From Subdoligranulum sp. (lineage in GTDB: Bacteria; Bacillota; Clostridia; Oscillospirales; Ruminococcaceae), in the NCBI GenBank assembly GCA_004555405.1, contig SFIE01000033.1, forward strand, positions 1 to 19,971: DNA of 19,971 bases. The letters run 5' to 3'. The translations under genes and the position numbers were made by a program. Under the pieces are notes generated by a model that was not told where the DNA came from, made no database searches, and saw only the letters and a list, made by a program, of their open reading frames with translations. Below are positions 1-6,883 of the stretch, piece by piece; the stretch's first letter is position 1, and every line of letters begins with the position of its first letter.

Positions 1-180
1 GTGATTGAATTGGATGGTTCTCAACACTATGAGCCTCAGGGGACGGCCTATGATTCTGAGCGTTCCGCATTTTTGACAGCGCTTGGACTGGAGGTTCTGC
101 GTTTTTCCAACCGAGATGTTGATAGGAATTTTCGCGGCGTGTGCACACAAATTGATATCACCATTCAAAACCGCCTGTAA
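1..180 (+). CDS. DUF559 endonuclease-like protein, C-terminal part
   Basis: This is the 3' end of a gene that starts before the window; frame 1 is open from base 1 to a TAA at 178-180 and gives 59 residues. The visible part has the pattern IELDGSQHY followed by a Tyr-Asp-x-x-Arg segment and then GLEVLRFSNRDV. That matches the C-terminal half of DUF559 proteins, a Vsr/restriction-endonuclease-like fold in which the IELDG strand carries a catalytic Asp and the LRF strand follows. These are small proteins of about 110-130 aa, so roughly half is present. Substrate and role are unknown; the family is common in gut Firmicutes. The first triplet is GTG but encodes an internal Val, not a start. A palindromic repeat follows the stop directly. 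Confidence 0.8.
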   Translation: MIELDGSQHYEPQGTAYDSERSAFLTALGLEVLRFSNRDVDRNFRGVCTQIDITIQNRL

Positions 181-240
181 GGCCCTCTCAGTCACCTTCG
201 GTGACAGCTCTCCCAGAGGGAGAGCCAAGGGGGCTGCCTG
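181..240. repeat. Double-hairpin intergenic repeat
   Basis: Two perfect hairpins lie side by side just after the DUF559 stop codon. The first is GTCACC/GGTGAC (191-196 with 200-205, loop TTC). The second is GCTCTCCC/GGGAGAGC (207-214 with 218-225, loop AGA). The block resembles a REP-like repeat scattered between genes in Faecalibacterium-type genomes; that association is from memory. There is only one copy in the window. No T-run follows the second hairpin, so it is not a classical terminator. Confidence 0.6.
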
Positions 241-272
241 CAACTGTGCCATATGTCATAATCGCATAAAGA

Positions 273-304
273 AACGGAGCGCATCCACACTGATACGCTC
301 CGTT
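273..304 (-). terminator. Intrinsic terminator of the M23 peptidase gene
   Basis: A 9-bp perfect stem, AACGGAGCG (273-281) with CGCTCCGTT (296-304), has a 14-nt loop. Read on the minus strand it is followed by a T-rich tail (TTTCTTTAT). It lies about 40 bp past the stop of the minus-strand M23 gene. Confidence 0.6.
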
Positions 305-346
305 AACTGTCTTACGAACACCCCGCTGAGGCCCTGCGCTTTTTTG

Positions 347-1084
347 TCAGCCGATCAGCTTTTCGGGATCAAGATAGGTTTTCCCCTGCTTGATCTCCAG
401 ATGCAGGTGTGCGCCGTCGCCCTGTTCCGATTCCACGGTGCCCACGGTTCCCAGTGCCTGCCCTGCCGAAACGGCATCATCCATTCCCACCGCCGGTTCC
501 GCGGAAAGCCCGCAATAGCGCCACACGCGGCCTTCCCCATCCGTAATTTCCACCACGGTGCCAAAGGTGCCGCTGTTTTTCAGCCCGGTCACCTTGCCGC
601 CCGTGCTGGCCGTGACCGCCGCGCCCTGCTGGCAGGCAATGTCGGTGCCGTTGTGGGTGCGCCAATCTTTTAAGGTTTTGTTATACACCAGCTCGTCGCC
701 GCTCATGCTTTGGCTCACGCTTCCCTGCACCGGCCAGCCATAGCCCAAAGTCGGTACGCCGGATGCCTCGGCAGCGGGCTCGGGGGCGGGCTGCAGCTCA
801 GCAGGCTCGCGCACCGAATGCTGCTGCGGCAGGGCTTCGCTGGACGCACCCGGGATCGGCACATTCTGCTGTTTTTGCTCCACGGGGTGCGTGGCCGGTT
901 CGGGGGCAAGCTCGGGGGCAGGCTCTTCGGTCTGCTGCTGCGGCAAAAGTGATGGATCTTTGATGCTGATACGGCTCACCATGGTGCGTATGGCCCACAC
1001 ACTGGTAAGCGCCGCCGCCAGAATACAGCCCAGCAGGGCAAAATAAAAGCCTTTTTCGCGCATAAATTCCTTGAAGCTGCTCAT
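347..1084 (-). CDS. Membrane-anchored M23 family peptidase (SpoIIQ-like)
   Basis: The 245-aa product has a single N-terminal membrane segment (about residues 13-33) with its C-terminus outside, then a Pro/Glu/Ala/Gln-rich linker (about 43-110) and a LytM/M23 domain (about 115-240). Zinc ligands of the family are present: H144-N-G-T-D148 (HxxxD) and H226-L-H228 (HxH). M23 enzymes cleave peptidoglycan cross-bridges. The order of TM anchor, linker, WPVQG, YNKTLKDWRTHNGTDIA and C-terminal HLHLE resembles clostridial SpoIIQ, the forespore half of the SpoIIQ-SpoIIIAH channel. Here the metal site is complete, so catalysis is possible, unlike Bacillus SpoIIQ. The start is backed by GGGAAG about 7 nt upstream on the minus strand. 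It stands alone, divergent from psuK. A role in sporulation rather than wall remodelling is inference. Confidence 0.85.
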   Translation of the reverse strand: MSSFKEFMREKGFYFALLGCILAAALTSVWAIRTMVSRISIKDPSLLPQQQTEEPAPELAPEPATHPVEQKQQNVPIPGASSEALPQQHSVREPAELQPAPEPAAEASGVPTLGYGWPVQGSVSQSMSGDELVYNKTLKDWRTHNGTDIACQQGAAVTASTGGKVTGLKNSGTFGTVVEITDGEGRVWRYCGLSAEPAVGMDDAVSAGQALGTVGTVESEQGDGAHLHLEIKQGKTYLDPEKLIG

Positions 1085-1215
1085 GGTTTTCTTCCCTTCT
1101 CTGGTTTTGGCCGTGCCGTGCTGTGCAGATTTTGGGCATGGCCTTTTGATTTTCGGGTGCGCAGGCAGCCCCGCGCATCGGTTCTTTTGAAATATTGTGA
1201 GCCGCTTGGCCGCCG

Positions 1216-1244
1216 ATTATACACCGGGCCGAAAGCCGCAGAAA
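1216..1244 (-). promoter_or_regulatory. Candidate promoter of the M23 gene
   Basis: On the minus strand a perfect -10 box TATAAT lies at 1221-1216, about 130 nt before the M23 start. The -35 box at the proper distance (TTTCTG, 1244-1239) is poor, so only the -10 box argues for it. It is divergent from the psuK promoter. Confidence 0.45.
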
Positions 1245-1260
1245 TTTTATCAAAAACCTA

Positions 1261-1289
1261 TTGATTTTTTGCCGGGCGCATATTATAAT
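1261..1289 (+). promoter_or_regulatory. psuKG promoter
   Basis: A -35 box TTGATT (1261-1266) and a perfect -10 box TATAAT (1284-1289) are separated by 17 bp. Transcription should start near 1296, which leaves a leader of about 190 nt before the psuK start at 1489. Confidence 0.75.
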
Positions 1290-1296
1290 GGGGTTT

Positions 1297-1488
1297 CAAA
1301 GTAAAGGGATTATTTTGGGCAAAAGAGATTTGTTTTGCACGATCTTTTGCAGCTTTCACACAGCAGAGCTTGCCCATATCATAAAAGAAGCAGCATCTGC
1401 AGAATTTTTCAAAAAATTTTGCAGGTGCTTTTTTTAGGCATAAGCTCCCGCAAGAAAACGGAAAATATCCGAGAAAGGAAGTGTTCCC
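1297..1488 (+). promoter_or_regulatory. psuKG leader with candidate antiterminator
   Basis: This is the untranslated stretch between the psuK promoter and start codon. It holds an intrinsic terminator (1392-1435) about 55 nt before the start. Upstream, TTTTGCAG (1345-1352) can pair with CTGCAGAA (1397-1404), the middle of the terminator's 5' arm, with one G-U pair. This piece mimics the terminator's own 3' arm (TTTTGCAG at 1417-1424), so the two pairings exclude each other. I see no match to a riboswitch class or T-box I know. An attenuation role is inference from this geometry. Confidence 0.55.
1392..1435 (+). terminator. Intrinsic terminator inside the psuKG leader
   Basis: The arms 1392-1408 and 1413-1429 pair over about 17 bp, including two G-U pairs, around a 4-nt loop. 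Seven T follow (1429-1435). Lying after the promoter and before psuK, it should stop most transcripts unless it is disrupted. Confidence 0.75.
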
Positions 1489-2412
1489 ATGGGTTACATT
1501 GCCGGTATCGGCGGCGCAAATGTGGATATCCACGGCCAAAGCCTGGCCCCCATCATCATGCGCGATTCCAACCCCGGTAAGCTGCACACCAGCATGGGCG
1601 GCGTGGTTCGCAATGTGCTGGAAAACTGTGCGCGCCTGGGGCTGAAAACCCAGCTGGCCAGCGCTGTGGGGGATGACGATTACGGCGTTATGCTTCGCCG
1701 CAGCTGTGAAAGGCTGGGCATCGGCACCGACTGCCTGTTTACGCGCCCGGGCCAGAACAGCAGCTGTTATATCAGCATTATGGACGGCGCAGGCGATATG
1801 CTGGTGGCCATGAGCGATATGCGCATTATGAAAACCATGGACGGCAGCTTTGTGGAAAACAGTCTGGAAATGCTGAACGGGGCCGATCTGGTGGCCTGTG
1901 ACGGCAATTTGAGCCCTGAGGCCATTGCCGCGCTCACCGAGCTTTGCAAAAAGCCCCTCTACCTTGACCCTGTTTCCACCACATGGGCGCAAAATCTCAA
2001 GCCGTGGCTGGGCAGCTTTGACACCATCAAGCCCAACCGCATGGAAATGGAAGTTCTGGCCGACATGAGCATTCGCACCGAAAGTGATCTGCAGGCTGCC
2101 TGCCAAAAGGTGCGCGGCATGGGCGTGCGCCAGCTGTTTGTAAGCCTTGGGGCAGACGGCATTTATTATCAGGGCCCTGCCGGTGAGCTGCGCGGCCGCA
2201 GCCACGATTTCACCCGCATGACCAACGCCACCGGCGCAGGCGATGCCACCATGGCAGGCATCATCTATGCCGCCGCCAACGGCTTTGGCCTGAAGGAAAC
2301 CATGGATTTTGCGCTGGGCTGCGGCATTGTTGCCGTGAGCAGCAGCGACACGATCAACCCGGATATGAGCGTTTCTACCGTTTATCAAAATGTAAAGGAG
2401 TTTGTATTATGA
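1489..2412 (+). CDS. psuK: Pseudouridine kinase (PfkB family)
   Basis: The 307-aa product is a ribokinase-fold sugar kinase that would phosphorylate pseudouridine at the 5' position with ATP. The N-terminal GGANVD (residues 8-13) and the SMGGVVRNV segment correspond to PfkB signature 1. NATGAGDATMAG near the C-terminus is signature 2, with the catalytic base D252 in GAGD. The length matches E. coli PsuK (about 313 aa). The specific call rests on psuG, which follows with a 4-bp overlap (ATGA). The start is fixed by AAAGGAAG 7 nt before the ATG. The gene is expressed from the promoter at 1261-1289 through a leader with a terminator. Without the neighbour it could be called only a PfkB kinase. 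Confidence 0.9.
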   Translation: MGYIAGIGGANVDIHGQSLAPIIMRDSNPGKLHTSMGGVVRNVLENCARLGLKTQLASAVGDDDYGVMLRRSCERLGIGTDCLFTRPGQNSSCYISIMDGAGDMLVAMSDMRIMKTMDGSFVENSLEMLNGADLVACDGNLSPEAIAALTELCKKPLYLDPVSTTWAQNLKPWLGSFDTIKPNRMEMEVLADMSIRTESDLQAACQKVRGMGVRQLFVSLGADGIYYQGPAGELRGRSHDFTRMTNATGAGDATMAGIIYAAANGFGLKETMDFALGCGIVAVSSSDTINPDMSVSTVYQNVKEFVL

Positions 2413-3338
2413 TGGATCTCAAGAAGTATATGGACATCACCCCCGAAATCGCCGAGGCCGTTGCCGCCGGTAAGCCCGTTGTGGCACTGGAAAGCACCAT
2501 TCTGAGCCACGGCATGCCCTATCCCCAGAACTACGAGTTTGCCAAGGGCATTGAAAAGATCATTCGTGATCTGGGCGCTGTTCCCGCCACCATGGCTGTG
2601 ATCAACGGCCGCATGAAGGCCGGCCTGACCGAGGAAGAGCTGCTGCTGATGTGTGAAAACAAGGACAATCAGGTGGCCAAGCTGAGCCGCCGCGACCTGC
2701 CCATTGCCCTTGCCATGGGCAAAACCGGTGCCACCACCGTGGCCACCACCATGATCCTTGCCGATCTGGCCGGAATTCGCGTGTTTGCCACCGGCGGCAT
2801 TGGCGGTGTGCATCGCGGCGCTGAAACCACCATGGATATTTCTGCCGACCTGCAGGAGCTGGCACACACCCCCGTGGCCGTTGTGTGCGCAGGCGCCAAG
2901 ATGATCCTGGACATTGGCCTCACGCTGGAATATCTGGAAACCATGGGCGTGCCCGTGCTGGGTATGCAGACCGAGGATTTCCCCAGCTTCTACTGCCGCA
3001 AGAGCGGTTTCAAGGTAGACTACGCTGCCCAGAGCGCTGCCGAGGTGGCCCAGATCGCACACACCAAGTGGGCCTGTGATCTGCAGGGCGGTATGCTGAT
3101 CGGCAATCCCGTGCCCGAGGAATACGCCATGGATTACGATTATATGAGCAAGATCATTGACGAAGCCTTGGCCGATGCCAAGGAAGCCGGTATCAAGGGC
3201 AAGGCCACCACGCCGTTCCTGCTGGCCAAGATCGTAGAGCTGACCGGCGGCGACAGCTTGAAAACCAACATTCAGCTGGCCTACAACAACGCCCGCTGCG
3301 CCGCACAGATCGCCGTAGAGCTTTCCAAGCTGGGCTGA
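2409..3338 (+). CDS. psuG: Pseudouridine-5'-phosphate glycosidase
   Basis: The 309-aa enzyme splits pseudouridine 5'-phosphate at the C-C glycosidic bond into uracil and ribose 5-phosphate, following PsuK. Full-length homology is clear from ALESTILSHGMPYPQN near the N-terminus, AKLSRRDLP, FATGGIGGVHRG and CAGAKMILDIG. Expected catalytic residues appear at E28, K91, D147 and K164; K164 corresponds to the lysine (K166 in E. coli) that forms a Schiff base with the opened ribose. Start: ATG at 2409 has AAAGGAG 8 nt upstream and overlaps the psuK stop (ATGA); a second ATG at 2412 is possible but too far from the site. No nucleoside transporter lies nearby. A strong terminator follows. Confidence 0.96.
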   Translation: MMDLKKYMDITPEIAEAVAAGKPVVALESTILSHGMPYPQNYEFAKGIEKIIRDLGAVPATMAVINGRMKAGLTEEELLLMCENKDNQVAKLSRRDLPIALAMGKTGATTVATTMILADLAGIRVFATGGIGGVHRGAETTMDISADLQELAHTPVAVVCAGAKMILDIGLTLEYLETMGVPVLGMQTEDFPSFYCRKSGFKVDYAAQSAAEVAQIAHTKWACDLQGGMLIGNPVPEEYAMDYDYMSKIIDEALADAKEAGIKGKATTPFLLAKIVELTGGDSLKTNIQLAYNNARCAAQIAVELSKLG

Positions 3339-3358
3339 TCCTTTTTCAAAATCCGGTT

Positions 3359-3405
3359 CCGGCCGGGGCACGGGGCAAACGCTCTGCGCCCCGGTCGGGC
3401 TTTTT
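3359..3405 (+). terminator. Intrinsic terminator of psuKG
   Basis: The arms 3359-3369 and 3388-3398 form an 11-bp GC-rich stem with one G-T pair, followed closely by five T (3401-3405). It lies 20 bp after the psuG stop and only about 35 bp before the next start, so the next gene has little room for its own promoter and may depend on read-through. Confidence 0.8.
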
Positions 3406-3438
3406 AACGGCTGAATTTTTGTGCAAAGAAAGGCGTTG

Positions 3439-4743
3439 ATGCATTTGTATTCCGTGCTTTGGCTGTTTTTTGCCTATTCGTTTTTAGGCTGGGTTCTGGA
3501 AACCGTGATGGCCGCGCTGAACCGCCGCCAGTTTGTCAACCGCGGTGTTCTCACCGGGCCTGTGTGTGTTCGCTATGGCATCTTTTTGGTTTTCTGCACA
3601 CGGTTTGGCCATGAATTGAAGGAAAGCTGGTTCTTTTTGTTCATTGGCTGCGCTGTGCTGGGCGGCTTTTGGGAATGGCTCAGCGGCCGCCTGCTGGAAA
3701 AGCTGTACCACCGCAAATGGTGGGATTATTCCGGCCGCAAATACCAGATCGACGGTTATGTGAGCCTGCGCTCGGCCGCTGCGTGCGGCGTGGTGGGCAC
3801 ACTGGCCGTACACTTTGTCAGCCCGGTGCTGCTGCGCACCCAGCTTTGGCTGCCGGCCGGAGTGCGGCACATTCTTTTGTGGTGCAGCATGGCGGTGCTT
3901 TGGCTGGATATTCTTTGGAATCTATGCACCATTTTGGGTCTGCCGCAGCGGCTGCCCCAGGCCGAAACCGTTCACAACCGGCTGGGGCACCTTACACTGC
4001 GCCTGACGCATGCGATCGTTCGCTTTACCGAAAGTCGTTTGCAGCACTCCTACCCTATTTTGAAAAAAGCCGCCGCGAAGCGCCGCACCGAAGCCGGTGT
4101 GTTTGCGCCCGGGTGCTGCTTTTCCAAGCTGTTCTGGCTGTTTGTGATCGGGGCTTTTCTGGGCGATATCACCGAAACCATCTTCTGCCGCGTTCGCGCA
4201 GGCGTGTGGATGAGCCGCAGCAGTCTGGTGTGGGGGCCCTTCAGCATTGTATGGGGGCTGGCCATTGCCATGGCCACGCTGCTTTTGTATAACTACCGTG
4301 ACCGGTCAGACGGTTTTCTGTTTGCGTTCGGCACGGTGCTGGGCGGCGTGTATGAGTATGTGTGCAGCGTGGCCACCGAGATCGCTTTTGGGCAGGTTTT
4401 CTGGGATTACAGCGCGCTCCCGTTTAATCTGGGCGGGCGCATCAACCTGCTGTACTGCTTTTTCTGGGGCATTGCGGCGGTGGTGTGGCTCAAGGTGCTG
4501 TTTCCGCCCATCTCGGCGCTGATTGAAAAGATCCCGCCTAAAGCCGGGCGGCCCCTCACCGTGCTGCTGGTGGTGTTTATGGCTGCGAATATCACGGTTT
4601 CCAGTCTGGCGCTTTACCGCAGCAGCACCCGCGCACAGGGCCAGCCTGCGCAAAGCGGCATCGAGATCTGGCTGGATGCACATTACAGCGATGATGTGAT
4701 GGCCAGGATCTACCCCAACGCCATTTCTGTGAACAAAAGCTAA
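3439..4743 (+). CDS. Duplicated PF06541-like multi-pass membrane protein
   Basis: The 434-aa integral membrane protein resembles the family labelled putative ABC transporter permease (PF06541, CmpB); no transport function is established. It holds two copies of the domain, about residues 4-125 and 232-360. Each has a helix with an ET pair (GWVLETV; GDITETI), a Gly/Pro turn (VLTGPVCVRYG; LVWGPFSIVWG) and an aromatic segment ending in WDYS (KWWDYSG; FWDYSAL). A charged cytosolic stretch (about 170-225) joins them, and a last helix (about 370-392) leads to a short polar tail. I chose ATG 3439 because GAAAGG lies 5 nt upstream; GTG 3421 has no ribosome site. The TAA stop is also the first triplet of a palindromic repeat. 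Confidence 0.75.
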   Translation: MHLYSVLWLFFAYSFLGWVLETVMAALNRRQFVNRGVLTGPVCVRYGIFLVFCTRFGHELKESWFFLFIGCAVLGGFWEWLSGRLLEKLYHRKWWDYSGRKYQIDGYVSLRSAAACGVVGTLAVHFVSPVLLRTQLWLPAGVRHILLWCSMAVLWLDILWNLCTILGLPQRLPQAETVHNRLGHLTLRLTHAIVRFTESRLQHSYPILKKAAAKRRTEAGVFAPGCCFSKLFWLFVIGAFLGDITETIFCRVRAGVWMSRSSLVWGPFSIVWGLAIAMATLLLYNYRDRSDGFLFAFGTVLGGVYEYVCSVATEIAFGQVFWDYSALPFNLGGRINLLYCFFWGIAAVVWLKVLFPPISALIEKIPPKAGRPLTVLLVVFMAANITVSSLALYRSSTRAQGQPAQSGIEIWLDAHYSDDVMARIYPNAISVNKS

Positions 4744-4929
4744 GGCAAGGCCGCATCATTCTAAGTGCCGATGCGGCGAGCGAGAAGTGCAAGTTGCTAA
4801 GCAAAAAGCGCAGATAATACTTTGTGTATTATCGAGCATTTTTGCAACGCAGATTGTGCTTCGCAGCCGCGGCAGCGGTGCTTAAGCCGTCAGGCGGGAA
4901 TTGTGCGGTGTTGCCCTAAGGCAAGGCCG
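4741..4929. repeat. Palindromic intergenic element starting at a stop codon
   Basis: An imperfect palindrome of about 175 bp has related ends: GGCAAGGCCGCATCATTC at 4744-4761 and, inverted, GGCAACACCGCACAATTC read from the right (4915-4898). The core pairs GTTGC/GCAAC (4793-4797, 4844-4848) and GATAATAC/GTATTATC (4813-4820, 4826-4833), with A-rich and T-rich arms between. The 13-mer TAAGGCAAGGCCG flanks it as a direct repeat (4741-4753 and 4917-4929). The first copy includes the TAA stop of the upstream gene. It has no ORF and behaves like a non-autonomous MITE or REP-type repeat. A shorter relative lies at 10019-10080. Confidence 0.7.
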
Positions 4930-4940
4930 TATTTTTACAC

Positions 4941-4996
4941 AAAAAACAAGCCGATGAAGCGCACGCTGCGTGCTGCCTTCATCGGCTTGTTTTTTT
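4941..4996. terminator. Bidirectional intrinsic terminator
   Basis: A perfect 19-bp stem, 4941-4959 with 4977-4995, has A6 on one flank and T-runs on the other, so it can work on both strands. A nested GCACG/CGTGC hairpin caps it. It separates the convergent PF06541-like (+) and sulfatase-like (-) genes. Confidence 0.88.
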
Positions 4997-5037
4997 AGCC
5001 ACTTTGCCCTTTTTGCTCTGCGGGCGAAAGCAGTGCT

Positions 5038-6720
5038 TTAGTATCTTGCCGGGGCCTGCAAAATGGCATCGGGGCCCTGGGCGTATTTGGCGGCAAGCTC
5101 TGCACCATCGGTGGTGTAGGTGTACTCATAGAACACATTAAAGGCATCGTTGCCGCGCAGTGTGGGGTAACGATCGTCCTTTTCGCGCACATACAGGGTG
5201 CGGGTGCGGGTTTGCCCGGGCTGCCAGTCAAAAATGGAAGTGCCGAATTCCTCATTGTTTTCGGCCCCTGCCAGCGTGAGCATGGTGGCCTGAAAATCAT
5301 CGTGCGAAATGGGGGCCGTGTTCAGCTGCATTTCATCGTGGTGTTCCCCGGCCTGCTTGATAAAATAGATCGGCTGCAGGCCAGCATACTGGGCATGGCC
5401 ATGGTCTGCCGTGATGATAATGGTGCTGGAATCGTAAAGCCCCAGCTCCTTCAGGCGCTCAAGATAATCCTTTACAATGGTAAAGCAGCCCTTTACCGCC
5501 TGATCCGGCCCGGCCTCGGCAATATAGGTGCCGTCCGGTGCGGTGGTATAGGGGCCGTGTACACCGAACAGATGCTGCACCATAAATTCCTTTTTTACGG
5601 ACTGGTTCACGGTAAGCCCCTGGTCTTTTAAGGCCGCATAAAAATCGGTGTTGCTTTCAATCGAAACCTTGGTTTCGGGATAATCCACCACATCCGAAAA
5701 CTCGGTGCTGAGCACCTCAAAGCCGGGCTTGCACACATAAGGCAGGTAGCGATAAGCCGACAGCTTTTCCAAAAGGCCCAGCAGGCGGCCGGTTTGCACC
5801 GTGCGGGGCACATTTTGCACATTGTCAAAATGCCCGGCCAGATTTTCCGCTGTGCCGTAGTTATACAGATCCGGCGAATACAATTCACACGCATAGCCCG
5901 CTGCGTGCATTTGGCTGTAAAAATCATTGGTGCGATCGGAATGCCAGGCATCCTTGAGCCATTGTTCCCAGCTGGAAGCCGAGAAATCAAAGGGCACGCC
6001 TGTGAGCATATGGCTCATGGAGGGAAATGTGGTGTAGTAGCAGCAGTCGGCGTTGGTGTAGCGCGTAAAATCCTGCAGGCCCTCCAGCAGATCGGGATAC
6101 AGCCACTCGGCGGGTTCCAGATGCTCATTGCTGACGGTATCCAGCACAAACACAATGATGTTTTGCTGCGAGGCTACCTTGAACTGGTTTTCACCGCTCA
6201 CCTGCTTTTCGCTGCTCACGGAGGGGTGCGGCGTGAATGCCAGCGATACAACGGCCACCAGCTGAATGGCACACAAAAACGCCGGTATGGCCATGCACAG
6301 GGTGTTCCACTGCTTTTTCAAAAGCAGGCTCAGGGCCACCGCTGCGGCCAGGATCACCAGCCACACCGCCGCGTTCACCGCCGGGTAAGTGCCCAGTGTG
6401 TCCCAGCGCATGGCGCTGCCGTCGGCTTCGCTGAGCTTTGTGTTGAAAAACATATTCTGCGCATAGGAGGCCACGCCGAAGCCCAGCACCAAAGCGCTTG
6501 CCGGGCGAAATGCCCGCCCCGGCACCAAGGCCAGCACCGCGCTGCCCAAAAGCCACGCCAGCACGGCAGCGCCCAAAAGCGGCAGCACAAAATCACCCAA
6601 ACCAAAACGGAATTCAGATGCATTGCCGAAATAAATTTCCAGCGGCCCCAGAATGCCATACGAGATCACCGGCAGCAGCACCGGCAAAAGGGCGTGTTTG
6701 AATCGCTGTTTATAATTCAT
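5038..6720 (-). CDS. Membrane-bound sulfatase/LTA-synthase-like phosphotransferase
   Basis: The 560-aa product has several N-terminal membrane helices (about residues 9-30, 42-67, 73-92, 113-135, 140-162) and an external alkaline-phosphatase-superfamily domain (about 187-490). Metal ligands are likely D194 (FVLDTVSN), D439-H440 (TADHGH) and H473 (ISHDD); H388 in VHGPY may contact substrate. The segment TFPSMSHMLTG aligns with the sulfatase signature CxPSRxxLLTG but has Thr231 where sulfatases carry the formylglycine Cys. Threonine is the nucleophile in LtaS, MdoB and EptA-type enzymes, so transfer of a phospho-alcohol group to an envelope glycan is more likely than sulfate ester cleavage. The start is set by GGAGGAA 4 nt upstream; in-frame upstream ATGs lack a site. 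The substrate is unknown. Confidence 0.8.
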   Translation of the reverse strand: MNYKQRFKHALLPVLLPVISYGILGPLEIYFGNASEFRFGLGDFVLPLLGAAVLAWLLGSAVLALVPGRAFRPASALVLGFGVASYAQNMFFNTKLSEADGSAMRWDTLGTYPAVNAAVWLVILAAAVALSLLLKKQWNTLCMAIPAFLCAIQLVAVVSLAFTPHPSVSSEKQVSGENQFKVASQQNIIVFVLDTVSNEHLEPAEWLYPDLLEGLQDFTRYTNADCCYYTTFPSMSHMLTGVPFDFSASSWEQWLKDAWHSDRTNDFYSQMHAAGYACELYSPDLYNYGTAENLAGHFDNVQNVPRTVQTGRLLGLLEKLSAYRYLPYVCKPGFEVLSTEFSDVVDYPETKVSIESNTDFYAALKDQGLTVNQSVKKEFMVQHLFGVHGPYTTAPDGTYIAEAGPDQAVKGCFTIVKDYLERLKELGLYDSSTIIITADHGHAQYAGLQPIYFIKQAGEHHDEMQLNTAPISHDDFQATMLTLAGAENNEEFGTSIFDWQPGQTRTRTLYVREKDDRYPTLRGNDAFNVFYEYTYTTDGAELAAKYAQGPDAILQAPARY

Positions 6721-6738
6721 ACAGTTCCTCCGGATCGG

Positions 6739-6825
6739 AAAAGTTATTTTTATAAGCAGGGCATACCGTTCCGGGGCGCAAAAGCCGCGCACAAGCGCCA
6801 TGCTCCGCTTATAAAAACTACTTTT
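6739..6825. repeat. Long imperfect inverted repeat before the sulfatase-like gene
   Basis: Two 29-nt arms, 6739-6767 and 6797-6825, are inverted copies with six mismatches; each contains TTTTTATAAGC and GCAT. The interior adds GGCGC/GCGCC. It fills the gap between the pta terminator and the ribosome site of the gene at 5038-6720. As RNA on the minus strand it would fold into one hairpin of about 87 nt. It could be a small mobile palindrome or a leader structure; neither is shown. Confidence 0.6.
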
Positions 6826-6832
6826 AAATAGA

Positions 6833-6863
6833 AAAGGGCTGCTGCACAACGCAGCAGCCCTTT
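6833..6863 (-). terminator. pta terminator
   Basis: A perfect 13-bp stem, AAAGGGCTGCTGC (6833-6845) with its complement (6851-6863), has loop ACAAC. On the minus strand it is followed by TTTTCTATTT. It lies 20 bp after the pta stop. Confidence 0.8.
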
Positions 6864-6883
6864 GGGTTTGAAGCAGATTCCGC

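Noticed and set aside
191..225. Hairpin pair as a terminator for the DUF559 gene
   Set aside because: No T-run follows either stem; a REP-like repeat fits better.
1297..1488. Known riboswitch or T-box before psuK
   Set aside because: I could not find a T-box NGGN bulge motif or the conserved core of a riboswitch I know; only the terminator and an alternative pairing are visible.
1258..2388. Long minus-strand open frame (376 codons) opposite psuK
   Set aside because: It lies antisense to a clear kinase gene, is rich in His, Ala and Gly as GC-rich shadows are, has no family motif, and runs through the psuK promoter and leader.
3421..3438. GTG start for the PF06541-like gene
   Set aside because: It has no ribosome site upstream, whereas ATG 3439 has GAAAGG at good spacing.
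5794..6831. 345-codon plus-strand frame opposite the sulfatase-like gene
   Set aside because: It has no family motif and is antisense to a conserved catalytic domain with a strong ribosome site.
6721..6849. Longer N-terminus for the sulfatase-like protein
   Set aside because: The extra 43 codons cover the inverted repeat and part of the pta terminator; the ATG at 6720 has a near-perfect GGAGGAA.
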